Assembly: GCF_021491375.1 (NCBI RefSeq)
Contig: NZ_JAKEVY010000001.1
Location: forward strand, 1,116,001-1,180,000
Length of the DNA: 64,000 nucleotides
DNA from: Flavihumibacter fluminis
Lineage (GTDB): Bacteria; Bacteroidota; Bacteroidia; Chitinophagales; Chitinophagaceae
Direction of reading: 5' to 3'
The position numbers and the translations under genes were made by a program. Below, piece after piece: positions 40,665 through 48,827 of this stretch (the first letter of the stretch is position 1; the number at the start of each line of letters is the position of its first letter). The notes beneath the pieces are model-generated. The model did not search any database, was not told where the DNA came from, and was given only the letters and a program-made list of their open reading frames with translations.

Positions 40665-41336
40665 TTAGACTTTACATATATTTCTTATATAATAACAATT
40701 ATCATCTTCTTTGTATTCGCTAAAAACAATAGGAATACGGGTTCATTAATTGTTATTGTTTATACATGCTATTCATTAATAAATGATATTGTAATTGAAA
40801 AAAAACTATTGAATAGTATTGGTATAGACTCTACTTTTTTAATGTCTATTTTTACGATTGTAGAATTTACGTTTCTTTTCTACTACCTATCCCATATCTT
40901 GGCAAACAAGAAGATAAAAGCTTTCTTATTTGTTTCTACATTTATTTTTTTTATTGTAGCTTTTGTCAATATTTATAAAAATTTTGTTCAAAATTCCCTA
41001 TCGCTTGACACAATTCCAATAGCAGTAAGTTCAATAATTTTAATCATTGGATCAATAGCATATTTTTTTGAACAAATTCAAACTCCCGAAGTTTCATTTA
41101 TTTATAGCAAACCTAGTTTTTGGGTTGTAGTTGGTATTATGATTTACTTTTCAGGGACTTTCTTTCTTTTTTTGCAATACGAAAATCTTTCTGATACTGA
41201 TAAAAAGACTTTCTGGATTATCAACATGTTTTGTCTGATCCTGAAAAATATTTTCTTTTCAATATCGTTTATCTTAAAACCTGAGAATCAACAAATTTCG
41301 AATGTTGATGATTATTATTTAAATAAACTAGAATAA
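40656..41336 (+). CDS. 7-TM membrane protein, putative sensor of triad B
   Basis: This 226-residue protein has seven hydrophobic segments at about residues 6-22, 29-47, 59-82, 87-107, 119-141, 152-173 and 183-206, and a polar C-terminal tail (KPENQQISNVDDYYLNKLE). The sixth helix region KPSFWVVVGIMIYFSGTFFLF is shared with many Chitinophagaceae proteins encoded beside kinases, as far as I recall. It is a paralogue of the 37644 gene. The start is GTG, aligned with the N-terminus of its paralogue (LLDF versus LLEF). The kinase gene follows after 26 nt. The gene is very AT-rich. Confidence 0.75.
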   Translation: MFLLDFTYISYIITIIIFFVFAKNNRNTGSLIVIVYTCYSLINDIVIEKKLLNSIGIDSTFLMSIFTIVEFTFLFYYLSHILANKKIKAFLFVSTFIFFIVAFVNIYKNFVQNSLSLDTIPIAVSSIILIIGSIAYFFEQIQTPEVSFIYSKPSFWVVVGIMIYFSGTFFLFLQYENLSDTDKKTFWIINMFCLILKNIFFSISFILKPENQQISNVDDYYLNKLE

Positions 41337-41362
41337 AACAACCAGCTAACCCTACCCCCTAA

Positions 41363-42190
41363 ATGTTGCTTTTACAGGTAAATACCTCAGGTGCAAATGT
41401 GTCCCTAGTGCTCTTTTTTGGCACTATTGGGATGCTCGCATTAACTATCGGCCTCATCGTTTTCATCATTTTCCACCAGCGAAAGGTTATCCGGTACCAG
41501 ATGACCCTGCAAAAAATGGAACAGGAACAGCAGAAAATGTTGCTGAATGCATCCATCCGCTTACAGGAAGAAGAACGCCAACGCATAGCTGCTGACCTGC
41601 ACGACGATGCCGGTCCTCTCCTTGCCACCGCCCGACTTTACCTCAACGAAAACCTGGTAAACCTGGACAAAACAACCCAGCTCCAGAGTATTTACAATGC
41701 CAAACAAATCATTGACGATACCATCCAGCTGATCCGGAATATCTCCCACAGCCTGATGCCCCCTACCCTGAAAAATTTCGGTCTTGAATCCGCCGTAAAT
41801 GATCAGTTTCAAAAGATCAGCAGCTCCGGAATCATCAATGCCAGTTGCCGTTTTCATGATTACAAAGAACGCCTTCAAACTGATAATGAACTGATTGTAT
41901 TCCGGGTAATCCAGGAATTGATCAATAATATACTCAAACACAGCAACGCCAGTTTTATCCATTTGACCCAAAACACAAATGGAAATAAATTCTATATAAG
42001 GATGCACCACGATGGAAAAGGCATCACTCAGGCAGACTTTGAACGGATGAATAAAAGCGCTGCCGGACTGGGGTTGAAAAACATCCAAAGTCGCCTTAAA
42101 GTGCTGCACGGCAGAATCTTCTTTGAAAAAGATGCATCCCAAACCTATTACAAGGTCACCATTGAGCTAAACAGAGAGGATAATCAGTGA
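41363..42190 (+). CDS. Sensor histidine kinase of triad B (HisKA_3 type)
   Basis: This 275-residue kinase has one transmembrane helix (VLFFGTIGMLALTIGLIVFIIF), a coiled linker, phosphoacceptor His80 in RQRIAADLHDDAGPLL, and an ATPase domain with IQELINNILKHSNAS (N box) and AAGLGLKNIQSRL (G2 box). The G1 box reads His216-Asp-Gly-Lys-Gly where the family has Asp-x-Gly-x-Gly, so the adenine-contacting Asp appears replaced by His. Base composition is much more GC-rich than the 7-TM gene before it and like the rest of the chromosome. It should phosphorylate the regulator encoded 42 nt downstream. Confidence 0.9.
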   Translation: MLLLQVNTSGANVSLVLFFGTIGMLALTIGLIVFIIFHQRKVIRYQMTLQKMEQEQQKMLLNASIRLQEEERQRIAADLHDDAGPLLATARLYLNENLVNLDKTTQLQSIYNAKQIIDDTIQLIRNISHSLMPPTLKNFGLESAVNDQFQKISSSGIINASCRFHDYKERLQTDNELIVFRVIQELINNILKHSNASFIHLTQNTNGNKFYIRMHHDGKGITQADFERMNKSAAGLGLKNIQSRLKVLHGRIFFEKDASQTYYKVTIELNREDNQ

Positions 42191-42232
42191 GGAATCCTTA
42201 TTTTTACTACTCGCGAATAGTGCAAGATTCCT

Positions 42233-42883
42233 ATGAGAGTAATCAAAGTAGCCATTGCTGACGACCATAAGATTTTCAGGAAAGGAGTTATACTTTCCCT
42301 TCGACCCTTCACCAATATCAAATTTGTTCAGGAGGCCGAAAACGGCAACGAATTAATTGAAGGACTGGCTGAATCAGCCCCTGATGTCATTTTGATGGAT
42401 CTCAGAATGCCTGTTAAAGATGGAATCGAAACCACCAAGTTTATCGCCAAAACCTACCCCAACATCCATATCGTTGTACTGACCATGTTCGAGGATGAGC
42501 GATTTGTAAGTCATCTGATGGAGATCGGTGCCAATGGGTATTTATTAAAAAGTGCAGACCCCTCAGAAATCCGGAGGGCTATCATGGAAGTATTTGAGAA
42601 GGGGTATTACCTGAACAATTTCGTCAACCGCATCCTTCTAAAAAAATCCCACGCTAAACAAAAAGTAATTCCCAGCCTGAGCAGCGAAATTACACTTACA
42701 GACAGGGAGCGGGATGTTATCAAATATATCTGCATGGAATTCACCGCCTCGGAAATTGCTCAGAAAATGGAAGTGAGTCCCCGAACAGTTGAAGCCATCA
42801 AGGATCGACTTATGGAAAAGTTCGGCACTAAAAACACTGCCGGACTCGTTTTCTACGCAGTTAAAAACAACCTGATTGATTGA
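42233..42883 (+). CDS. NarL/FixJ-type response regulator of triad B
   Basis: This 216-residue regulator has a receiver with AIADDHKIFRKG, phosphoacceptor Asp56 in VILMDLRMPV and Lys in YLLKSADP. The LuxR-type helix-turn-helix reads LTDRERDVIKYICMEFTASEIAQKMEVSPRTVEAIKD. It ends VKNNLID, matching the end of the triad A regulator. A 7-bp inverted repeat (AGGAATC at 42190-42196, GATTCCT at 42226-42232) spans the gap to the kinase gene and abuts the ATG. Convergent with the CoA-transferase operon. Confidence 0.93.
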   Translation: MRVIKVAIADDHKIFRKGVILSLRPFTNIKFVQEAENGNELIEGLAESAPDVILMDLRMPVKDGIETTKFIAKTYPNIHIVVLTMFEDERFVSHLMEIGANGYLLKSADPSEIRRAIMEVFEKGYYLNNFVNRILLKKSHAKQKVIPSLSSEITLTDRERDVIKYICMEFTASEIAQKMEVSPRTVEAIKDRLMEKFGTKNTAGLVFYAVKNNLID

Positions 42884-42888
42884 GTCAA

Positions 42889-43548
42889 TCAGTCCAGTTG
42901 CATTTCAGGGATCTCCCCCATCACTACCAGTCGACCTGCAGTTTTCTGAACGATTTCCTCCACCGAAACACCAGGTGCTCTTTCAAGCAATTTGAATCCG
43001 GCGGGTGTCACATCCAATACAGCAAGTTCTGTCACGACTTTTTTAACACAACCCACCCCGGTTAACGGGAGTGTACAGGAAGGCAATAACTTGGATTCTC
43101 CTTTAGGGTTGGTGTGCATCATGGCAACAATAATATTTCGTGCACTCGCCACCAGGTCCATCGCGCCTCCCATCCCCTTTACCATTTTACCCGGAATTTT
43201 CCAGTTGGCGATATCACCGGAATCACTGACTTCCATTGCACCCAAAACAGTCAGATCTACTTTGCCTGCGCGGATCATTCCAAAACTTTCTGAACTGTCA
43301 AAAAACACACCGCCAGGTAATATGGTAACCGTTTCTTTTCCTGCATTGATGAGATCCGCATCTACCTCCTCTTCCTTTGGATAGGGTCCCATACCAAGCA
43401 TACCATTTTCGCTCTGCAAAAAGATATGCATACCTGCCGGAATATAATTCGCAACAAGTGTGGGGATACCAATTCCTAAATTCACATACATCCCATCCTG
43501 CAATTCCTGGGATATCCTTTTGGCAATACCAAATTTGTCTAAGGCCAT
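42889..43548 (-). CDS. scoB: 3-oxoacid CoA-transferase subunit B
   Basis: This 219-residue beta subunit transfers CoA between succinyl-CoA (or acetyl-CoA) and acetoacetate-type acids. The catalytic Glu is in the loop [15 protein letters not shown], and the family start [31 protein letters not shown] is present. It is the last gene of the run scoA-unknown-scoB. It suggests use of ketone bodies, branched-chain amino acids or short-chain fatty acids. Confidence 0.94.
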   Translation of the reverse strand: MALDKFGIAKRISQELQDGMYVNLGIGIPTLVANYIPAGMHIFLQSENGMLGMGPYPKEEEVDADLINAGKETVTILPGGVFFDSSESFGMIRAGKVDLTVLGAMEVSDSGDIANWKIPGKMVKGMGGAMDLVASARNIIVAMMHTNPKGESKLLPSCTLPLTGVGCVKKVVTELAVLDVTPAGFKLLERAPGVSVEEIVQKTAGRLVVMGEIPEMQLD

Positions 43549-43549
43549 A

Positions 43550-44296
43550 TCAATGATTTAAGATATGTTGGAAATACGGTGTCTGAATTTTCTTATCAAG
43601 CGCTGTTTCGAAAAATTCACAAAGCGTCGGATTCAGTTTCTTTAATTCCTGAAAATTTTGTTTCGCTGCTGCAATTGCTTTTTTAATTCCGTCTGCATGA
43701 TACCCGTAAAATGAAAGTGAGTTTTCCTCCTGGTTTTGGCGGTCTTCCTGAAAATCCATTATGTCATCCAATAATAAAAAACTGGGCACTAAATTATACC
43801 AGCTATCCAGTACTACCGCTAACACGGGTTCAGGAATTTGTATGGTTGCAAGCAGGTAAAGAAAGGCATCGCCTCTATTAAGGGCGGGATTCTCAGTACC
43901 AATACGGCCTTTACGAACTAAGTTTTGCTGACTGAAATAGGCCTGCAGCTCTTCAAAAAAAGAATGATTCAAAAGTTTGGGGGCCACCAATCGTTCAATC
44001 TCCTGAATATGGGTTGCAAAATCCTTCTCTCCAAACTCGTATTGAGCGGCAATATGCAGTATTTGCTCCATGGTCTGCACATAGTCCTCATTCAAAAGGA
44101 TGCCTCTTGGCACACCTGCCTTGAGCTGAAGATCAAAAAACAAGGGTATGAACAAATAACCAGTGCCCCTTGCAACATAGAGGTATCGGCCTTTCCAATA
44201 TAAATTTCCGGCGGGAACTTTCCTGTCTACAAAAAATGCGGCTATCTCTGGGTCCACTCCCATTGATTCCACCAATTCGTTTTTACTGGTAAACAT
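43550..44296 (-). CDS. Unknown protein between the CoA-transferase subunits
   Basis: I do not recognise this 248-residue protein. It is soluble and mostly helical, without signal peptide. Residues 172-190 read [19 protein letters not shown], which resembles the Asp-rich DDxxD-type metal site of isoprenoid synthase folds (Asp177, Asp178, Asp181), followed by helices. The similarity may be chance because no second Asp-rich motif is evident. The gene lies 1 nt from scoB and 14 nt from scoA, so it is certainly cotranscribed and splits two subunits that are normally adjacent. Confidence 0.75.
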   Translation of the reverse strand: MFTSKNELVESMGVDPEIAAFFVDRKVPAGNLYWKGRYLYVARGTGYLFIPLFFDLQLKAGVPRGILLNEDYVQTMEQILHIAAQYEFGEKDFATHIQEIERLVAPKLLNHSFFEELQAYFSQQNLVRKGRIGTENPALNRGDAFLYLLATIQIPEPVLAVVLDSWYNLVPSFLLLDDIMDFQEDRQNQEENSLSFYGYHADGIKKAIAAAKQNFQELKKLNPTLCEFFETALDKKIQTPYFQHILNH

Positions 44297-44310
44297 CCTG
44301 ACTACTCCTT

Positions 44311-45009
44311 TTACTTTGTTAATTGCACCGTTCGGCGTTCAATTCGCTTTTCGTATGAATCCGCCTGGAAAATGCGATGAACATAAATTCCGGGAACATG
44401 GATCTGGTCGGGATCAAGTTCTCCCGGCTCTACCAGTTGTTCCACTTCTGCGATGGTTATCTTGCCAGCCCTGGCCATGGAAGTAGAGAAATTGCGCGTT
44501 GTTTTTCTAAAAACCAGGTTTCCATAGCGGTCCCCTTTCCAGGCTTTAATCAGTGCAAAGTCAGCAGACAAGGCTAATTCCATGAGGTACTGCTTTCCAT
44601 TGAATTCACGTATTTCTTTTCCTTCTGCGATTTCAGTACCAACACCTGCAGGTGTAAAAAAGGCAGGTATCCCCATTCCTGCCATCTGGATCCTTGTTGC
44701 GAGGGTACCCTGGGGCACGAGGTCAACTTCCAGTTCCCCTTGCAGAAGCTGCCTTTCAAATTCAGCATTTTCTCCTACATAAGAACTGATCATTTTTTTT
44801 ATCTGCCGGGTTTTAAGTAAAAGTCCCAGGCCAAAATCGTCAACTCCGGCATTATTCGAAATACAGGTAAGATTTTTTACTCCCTTTCTCACAAGGGCTG
44901 CAATGGAAGCTTCCGGAATTCCGCAAAGACCAAAGCCACCTAACATAAGGGTAGCCCCGTCCTGGATATCCCGGATGGCTTCATCCGCATTGGACATGGT
45001 TTTATTCAT
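44311..45009 (-). CDS. scoA: 3-oxoacid CoA-transferase subunit A
   Basis: This 232-residue alpha subunit has the family features [24 protein letters not shown], the [15 protein letters not shown] motif and a C-terminal [21 protein letters not shown]. With ScoB it forms the CoA-transferase heterodimer. It is separated from scoB by the unknown 248-residue gene. Confidence 0.95.
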   Translation of the reverse strand: MNKTMSNADEAIRDIQDGATLMLGGFGLCGIPEASIAALVRKGVKNLTCISNNAGVDDFGLGLLLKTRQIKKMISSYVGENAEFERQLLQGELEVDLVPQGTLATRIQMAGMGIPAFFTPAGVGTEIAEGKEIREFNGKQYLMELALSADFALIKAWKGDRYGNLVFRKTTRNFSTSMARAGKITIAEVEQLVEPGELDPDQIHVPGIYVHRIFQADSYEKRIERRTVQLTK

Positions 45010-45032
45010 ACAGCAATCGTTTTATTCCGGTT

Positions 45033-45440
45033 TTACTCCGGTTTCTTATCCCGGTTCAATAGTTTCGGTTTGGTAACAGGTTGAGAGGCCGAAGGAACCA
45101 TCCTTGCCAAACGATCCCGGTTACCATAAGCTTCTACCGAATCAAAAATCACTTTTAACTGATCCGGGCGGGCAAGATAGTAATCATAACTTTCTTTAAA
45201 AGTTTTATAGTCGACTTTGTTGAGATCAAATACCTGGTCGTATTTTCTTGACCGGATTGAATCCATACGACGGGTAGAATCCCGGTTCTGATAATCCAGA
45301 CTGATTTCATCCACCAACATCAATTGATAAACCAGGGGCACCATATCCATTTGGCTTAGCGCGGGTTTTTCATCCTTATCTTCAGAACAGGAAAGAAACC
45401 CAAGCAGGGCCAGCATCAGGAAGAATGAAAAAAATCTCAT
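45033..45440 (-). CDS. DUF4296 family lipoprotein
   Basis: This 135-residue protein has a lipoprotein signal (RFFSFFLMLALLGFLSC) and the DUF4296 domain, with a helical region containing LVYQLMLVDEISLDYQNRDS and FKESYDYYLARPDQLKVIFDSVEAY. The tail is Pro/Lys-rich. The family is Bacteroidota-restricted and regularly follows DUF4835 and coaBC genes; its function is unknown. Its start codon shares one base with the stop of the DUF4835 gene. Confidence 0.85.
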   Translation of the reverse strand: MRFFSFFLMLALLGFLSCSEDKDEKPALSQMDMVPLVYQLMLVDEISLDYQNRDSTRRMDSIRSRKYDQVFDLNKVDYKTFKESYDYYLARPDQLKVIFDSVEAYGNRDRLARMVPSASQPVTKPKLLNRDKKPE

Positions 45441-46360
45441 TATCGGAGTTCCTGTTTATAGGTATTTGCATTTGTGATATCCAGCCGGCTTAACAGATCC
45501 AGCGCAGCAGCTTTTTCATCAGGTGGCGACTTTTTAAACATCTTGCTTAGTTCCCCGGTTCTGCCCTGGAAAAAAAAGGGCAGCACCATAGAATTCGGAA
45601 TTTCGCTATTGACAGTATTAAATTGTTGCAAGGCATTTAAAACGGCTTTACGGGCCTCTGCTTCCTTGTCATAGAATTGATCCAGTCCCAGTCTGAAATA
45701 ACCGTAAATGGCGTCATGAATGAGATTATAACGTGCACTGGTCAGGTTCTCCATTAACCAGTACCGGTTTCGTTGTCCATCAAATGCTTTCCAGCCCAGA
45801 ATATCCCGGCTATCTGGAGAGTTATTTACAATATTCTGGGCTTTTATGAAGTACGGTTCGCCTCCTTTTAATGAAAAGGAATCACCATCCATGCCCAGGA
45901 TAATATTCACATAAAATGCCAGGACCGCAGTCAGATTAGATACCAGTGGGTCATTTCCGCTAACCCTGTTTTCATTGAATTCAAGTTGCTGAAACTCGAC
46001 ATAACGGAATAAGAGATTCTCATCCATGAAATTGATCAGCGGAGTTTCATAAGCGGAATTGTAAACCGGTCGGGCAGCCTGTACAGTAAGCGTCGCCTGG
46101 TAGATATTACCATCCAGGGCGGTCTTAACCGTAATTAAAAAATTGCATTTGATTTTTTCATTCGTCTGGTAGGTATCCTTTGTCCATTTCCGGTTGTTCA
46201 GAAAATTAGTGAGCGCATTCTGCAGTGTATTGAAAATTTTTCTGTCTACTCTTGAACCCACTTCATTGGACAACACCACAACTTTGGCCTGCAATTCCTG
46301 TGCCTGGCTGTAAAAAGACAGGAAGAACATACAAACAGCTATTAGCAATCTTCTACACAT
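45440..46360 (-). CDS. DUF4835 family secreted protein
   Basis: This 306-residue protein has a signal peptide (RRLLIAVCMFFLSFYSQAQ) and matches the DUF4835 family. Typical parts are LQAKVVVLSNEVGSRVDRKIFNTLQNALTNFLNNRKW, FEQQ-like QLEFNE, YVNIILGMDGDSFSLKGGEPYFIKAQNIVNNS and a C-terminal FFQGRTGELSKMF. It is a periplasmic or outer-membrane protein conserved next to coaBC in Bacteroidota; the role is unknown. It overlaps coaBC by 8 nt. Confidence 0.88.
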   Translation of the reverse strand: MCRRLLIAVCMFFLSFYSQAQELQAKVVVLSNEVGSRVDRKIFNTLQNALTNFLNNRKWTKDTYQTNEKIKCNFLITVKTALDGNIYQATLTVQAARPVYNSAYETPLINFMDENLLFRYVEFQQLEFNENRVSGNDPLVSNLTAVLAFYVNIILGMDGDSFSLKGGEPYFIKAQNIVNNSPDSRDILGWKAFDGQRNRYWLMENLTSARYNLIHDAIYGYFRLGLDQFYDKEAEARKAVLNALQQFNTVNSEIPNSMVLPFFFQGRTGELSKMFKKSPPDEKAAALDLLSRLDITNANTYKQELR

Positions 46361-47549
46361 AAAACTTTTTCTGAATCAGGTCTACAATATCTGCAGCCAC
46401 TTCCGATTTGGACTTTACCGGGTAACTGATTTCTTCTCCAGCTTTATCAAAAACGGTGATTTTGTTCGTGTCATATCCAAATCCAGCACCAGCATCCTGC
46501 AGAGAATTCAGTACGATGAGGTCGGCATTCTTGGAATGCAGTTTCTGAAGTGCATTGGCTTTCTCATTATTGGTTTCGAGCGCAAATCCCACCAGCACCT
46601 GGTGTTGTTTTTTCAGGAGCCCCAGTTCCTTTAAAATATCCTTTGTCTTGGTTAACCTCAGTTCCATCCCGCCATCCGTTTTTTTGATTTTTTCGGAGGC
46701 TACAGTTTCAGGCGTATAATCAGCCACTGCGGCAGACATAATAGCTAAATCCATGGCAGGATAGTGCTCGATACAAACAGTATACATTTCCTGAGCTGTA
46801 GTAACGCGGTGCAGTTGGATGCCTTTATTGGCAGGATCCTGCACACCCGGACCCGCAACCAGTTCAACCTGGGCTCCTCTTGCCGCCAGTTCATTTGCCA
46901 AAGCAACACCCATCTTACCAGAGGAATGATTTCCAATAAAGCGGACCGGATCAATTGGCTCATAGGTTGGTCCTGCAGTTACCAGGACTTTCTTACCTGC
47001 CAAACTTTGTTTCGTATTGAAATGATGGGTGATCATCTCAAGAATTTCCTCGGGTTCTGCCATTCGTCCTTCTCCAGTTAAACCACTGGCCAATTCACCA
47101 GCACGAACCGGGATTACATGGTTGCCAAAAGAAGTAAGTATATCAAGATTTTTCTTTGTAGAGGGATGGTGCCACATGTCTTCATCCATGGCAGGAGCCA
47201 CCCAAACCGGACAGGTAGCAGAAAGATAGGTGGCCAGCAACATGTTATCGCAATGACCATGTGCCATCTTCGCCAGCGTATTACACGATAAAGGAGCAAT
47301 TACAAACAGATCTGCCCACCGGCCAAGCATTACATGATTTGCCCAGGTTGCTTCATCAAAAAGATCACTAAGGACTTCCTGTTTAGAAAGCGTGGAAAGA
47401 GTAAGTACCGGAACAAAATCCCGGGCAGCGGGAGTAATTACCACTTTTACGGTTGCGCCCTGTTTTATCAACAAACGCACCAGGGATATGGATTTATAAG
47501 CAGCAATGCTGCCGGTAATACCAAGCAGGATTTTTTTTCCTTGCAACAT
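46353..47549 (-). CDS. coaBC: Phosphopantothenoylcysteine decarboxylase/synthetase
   Basis: This 398-residue bifunctional enzyme makes 4'-phosphopantetheine for coenzyme A. The N-terminal CoaC flavoprotein domain starts KILLGITGSIAAYKS, with VAPAMDEDMWHHPS. The C-terminal CoaB domain has VLVTAGPTYEPIDPVRFIGNHSSGKMGVALA and IKKTDGGMELRLTKTKDIL. Both active-site regions are intact. It is separated from rpoZ by a terminator, so it may have its own promoter. Confidence 0.95.
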   Translation of the reverse strand: MLQGKKILLGITGSIAAYKSISLVRLLIKQGATVKVVITPAARDFVPVLTLSTLSKQEVLSDLFDEATWANHVMLGRWADLFVIAPLSCNTLAKMAHGHCDNMLLATYLSATCPVWVAPAMDEDMWHHPSTKKNLDILTSFGNHVIPVRAGELASGLTGEGRMAEPEEILEMITHHFNTKQSLAGKKVLVTAGPTYEPIDPVRFIGNHSSGKMGVALANELAARGAQVELVAGPGVQDPANKGIQLHRVTTAQEMYTVCIEHYPAMDLAIMSAAVADYTPETVASEKIKKTDGGMELRLTKTKDILKELGLLKKQHQVLVGFALETNNEKANALQKLHSKNADLIVLNSLQDAGAGFGYDTNKITVFDKAGEEISYPVKSKSEVAADIVDLIQKKFYV

Positions 47550-47560
47550 GTGATAAAATT

Positions 47561-47591
47561 AAAAAAAAAGCGACAGCCCTGCCGTCGCTTT
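47561..47591 (-). terminator. Terminator between rpoZ and coaBC
   Basis: On the minus strand AAAGCGAC (47584-47591) pairs with GTCGCTTT (47567-47574) around a 9-nt loop, followed by a run of T (A-run 47561-47569 on the plus strand). Confidence 0.8.
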
Positions 47592-47611
47592 AACAAATAT
47601 ATGGATAAGAA

Positions 47612-47953
47612 TCAACTGAACAGTTTATCCTCATTTTTGCGGTAATACACTTTTTCCTCCATAAACTCCTGGGTTGCCAGCAAAGCAGGATTCGGCATTC
47701 TTTCATAAGCCCTGGATATTTCAATCTGCTCCTTGTTTTCATGGATTTCTTCCAGGCTGTCTGTATGCGTAGCAAACTCTTCAAGTTTATTATGCAGTTC
47801 TTCTTTCAGGGCAATATTAATCTGATTGGCCCTTTTGGCAATAACGGCAATTGACTCATAGAGATTACCAGTTCTACCTTTGATTTCCAGCAGATTTTTA
47901 GCTTCCGCCACATTACTGGTATTGGAACTAAGCTGACGTCTTAACTTGCTCAT
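47612..47953 (-). CDS. rpoZ: RNA polymerase omega-type subunit
   Basis: This 113-residue protein is the Bacteroidota form of the RNA polymerase omega subunit. The core helix region GNLYESIAVIAKRANQINIALKEELHNKLEEFA corresponds to the RpoZ/Rpb6 signature, and the acidic end with PNPALLATQEFMEEKVYYRK is typical of this phylum. It overlaps the 3' end of bamD by 26 nt. It stabilises the polymerase assembly. Confidence 0.88.
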   Translation of the reverse strand: MSKLRRQLSSNTSNVAEAKNLLEIKGRTGNLYESIAVIAKRANQINIALKEELHNKLEEFATHTDSLEEIHENKEQIEISRAYERMPNPALLATQEFMEEKVYYRKNEDKLFS

Positions 47954-48743
47954 TTTTTATTGCTTTAATATTATTTTGCGATATACTCAGGAAGTTACTA
48001 ACCTCCGCTTTTAATGCACTTTCCGGAAACCGGTCTGCGAATTCGTTACACTGCTCAATCACTTTATTGAATCGTTCTTCTTTCTTCTCATCTATACTCA
48101 GAACAGCATATTCAAAATAAGAACGGATCACTTCCAGTTTATAGGTATCACTTTTGTCCGAATCCGGGTAATTCTCCATCAGATTTGTAAAAGCAATAGC
48201 CGCCGCTTTATACTGACGAAGATTAAAATACAGTTCAGCTGATTTAAATTCCTTTAGTTCCAGTTTTGCCCTGCCTTCATCAATAATAGCAGCAGCTTCT
48301 TTATTCTTTTCTGATCCAGGATGCGTATTGATAAAAGCCTGCATCAATCCAATTGCCTTTATGGTATTGGTCTGGTCCAGTTCTACCTTCGGAGATTGTT
48401 TATAATAGGTATACGCCCTCATATATTCCATCTCCTCTGCCCGTTTACTGGTTGGGAAAACCTCTACGAAGCCTTTAAAGAGATTCTCCGCATTCATATA
48501 ATCCCGCATATAGTATGCACAGTACGCGAAATTATAGTAGACCGCCTCAAACTTATCTCCACCTTTCAACAATGGGAATAGTTCTTCATACAACTGCTGG
48601 GCATACATGTATTTCTTTTTTGCGAAATACTGATCAGCCATACGCAGCTTATAATCATAGTCGGTACTTTTCTGCACTTTAGCAAACTTGGAGCAGCCGG
48701 TGCTCAATAGGGCTATCATGCAAACAAAAAGGATTGATCTCAT
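47928..48743 (-). CDS. bamD: Outer membrane assembly lipoprotein BamD
   Basis: This 271-residue lipoprotein (signal RSILFVCMIALLSTGC) has five TPR-like helical repeats, with YDYKLRMADQYFAKKKYMYAQQLYEELFPLLKG, FAYCAYYMRDYMNAENLFKGFVEVFPTSK and FNLRQYKAAAIAFTNLMENYPDSDKS. It is a partner of BamA in inserting beta-barrel proteins. The start at ATG 48743 gives a proper lipobox; the frame is open seven codons further. A TAnnTTTG box lies 9 nt upstream. Confidence 0.93.
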   Translation of the reverse strand: MRSILFVCMIALLSTGCSKFAKVQKSTDYDYKLRMADQYFAKKKYMYAQQLYEELFPLLKGGDKFEAVYYNFAYCAYYMRDYMNAENLFKGFVEVFPTSKRAEEMEYMRAYTYYKQSPKVELDQTNTIKAIGLMQAFINTHPGSEKNKEAAAIIDEGRAKLELKEFKSAELYFNLRQYKAAAIAFTNLMENYPDSDKSDTYKLEVIRSYFEYAVLSIDEKKEERFNKVIEQCNEFADRFPESALKAEVSNFLSISQNNIKAIKNEQVKTSA

Positions 48744-48752
48744 AAAGGCTGG

Positions 48753-48760
48753 CAAAGTTA
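48753..48760 (-). promoter_or_regulatory. Candidate -7 box of bamD
   Basis: TAACTTTG on the minus strand matches TAnnTTTG and ends 9 nt before the bamD ATG, predicting a leader of only a few bases. No good -33 element is seen. Confidence 0.5.
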
Positions 48761-48778
48761 ACACATTTGCTCAAATAT

Positions 48779-48808
48779 AAAAAAACCCCGCATTAGCGGG
48801 GTTCTTTT
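48779..48808 (-). terminator. Terminator between ompA and bamD
   Basis: CCCCGC (48786-48791) pairs with GCGGGG (48796-48801) around ATTA. On the minus strand it is followed by TTTTTTT, ending the ompA transcript; on the plus strand by TTCTTTTAT. Confidence 0.85.
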
Positions 48809-48827
48809 ATAGTATTCTTAACCATTA

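Noticed and set aside
41561-42142. 193-codon open frame antisense to kinase B
   Set aside because: Kinase B has complete HisKA_3 features and the antisense frame has no recognisable domain.
43550-44296. Isoprenoid synthase
   Set aside because: Only one Asp-rich stretch is visible and the rest does not match prenyltransferase motifs, so I leave it unassigned.
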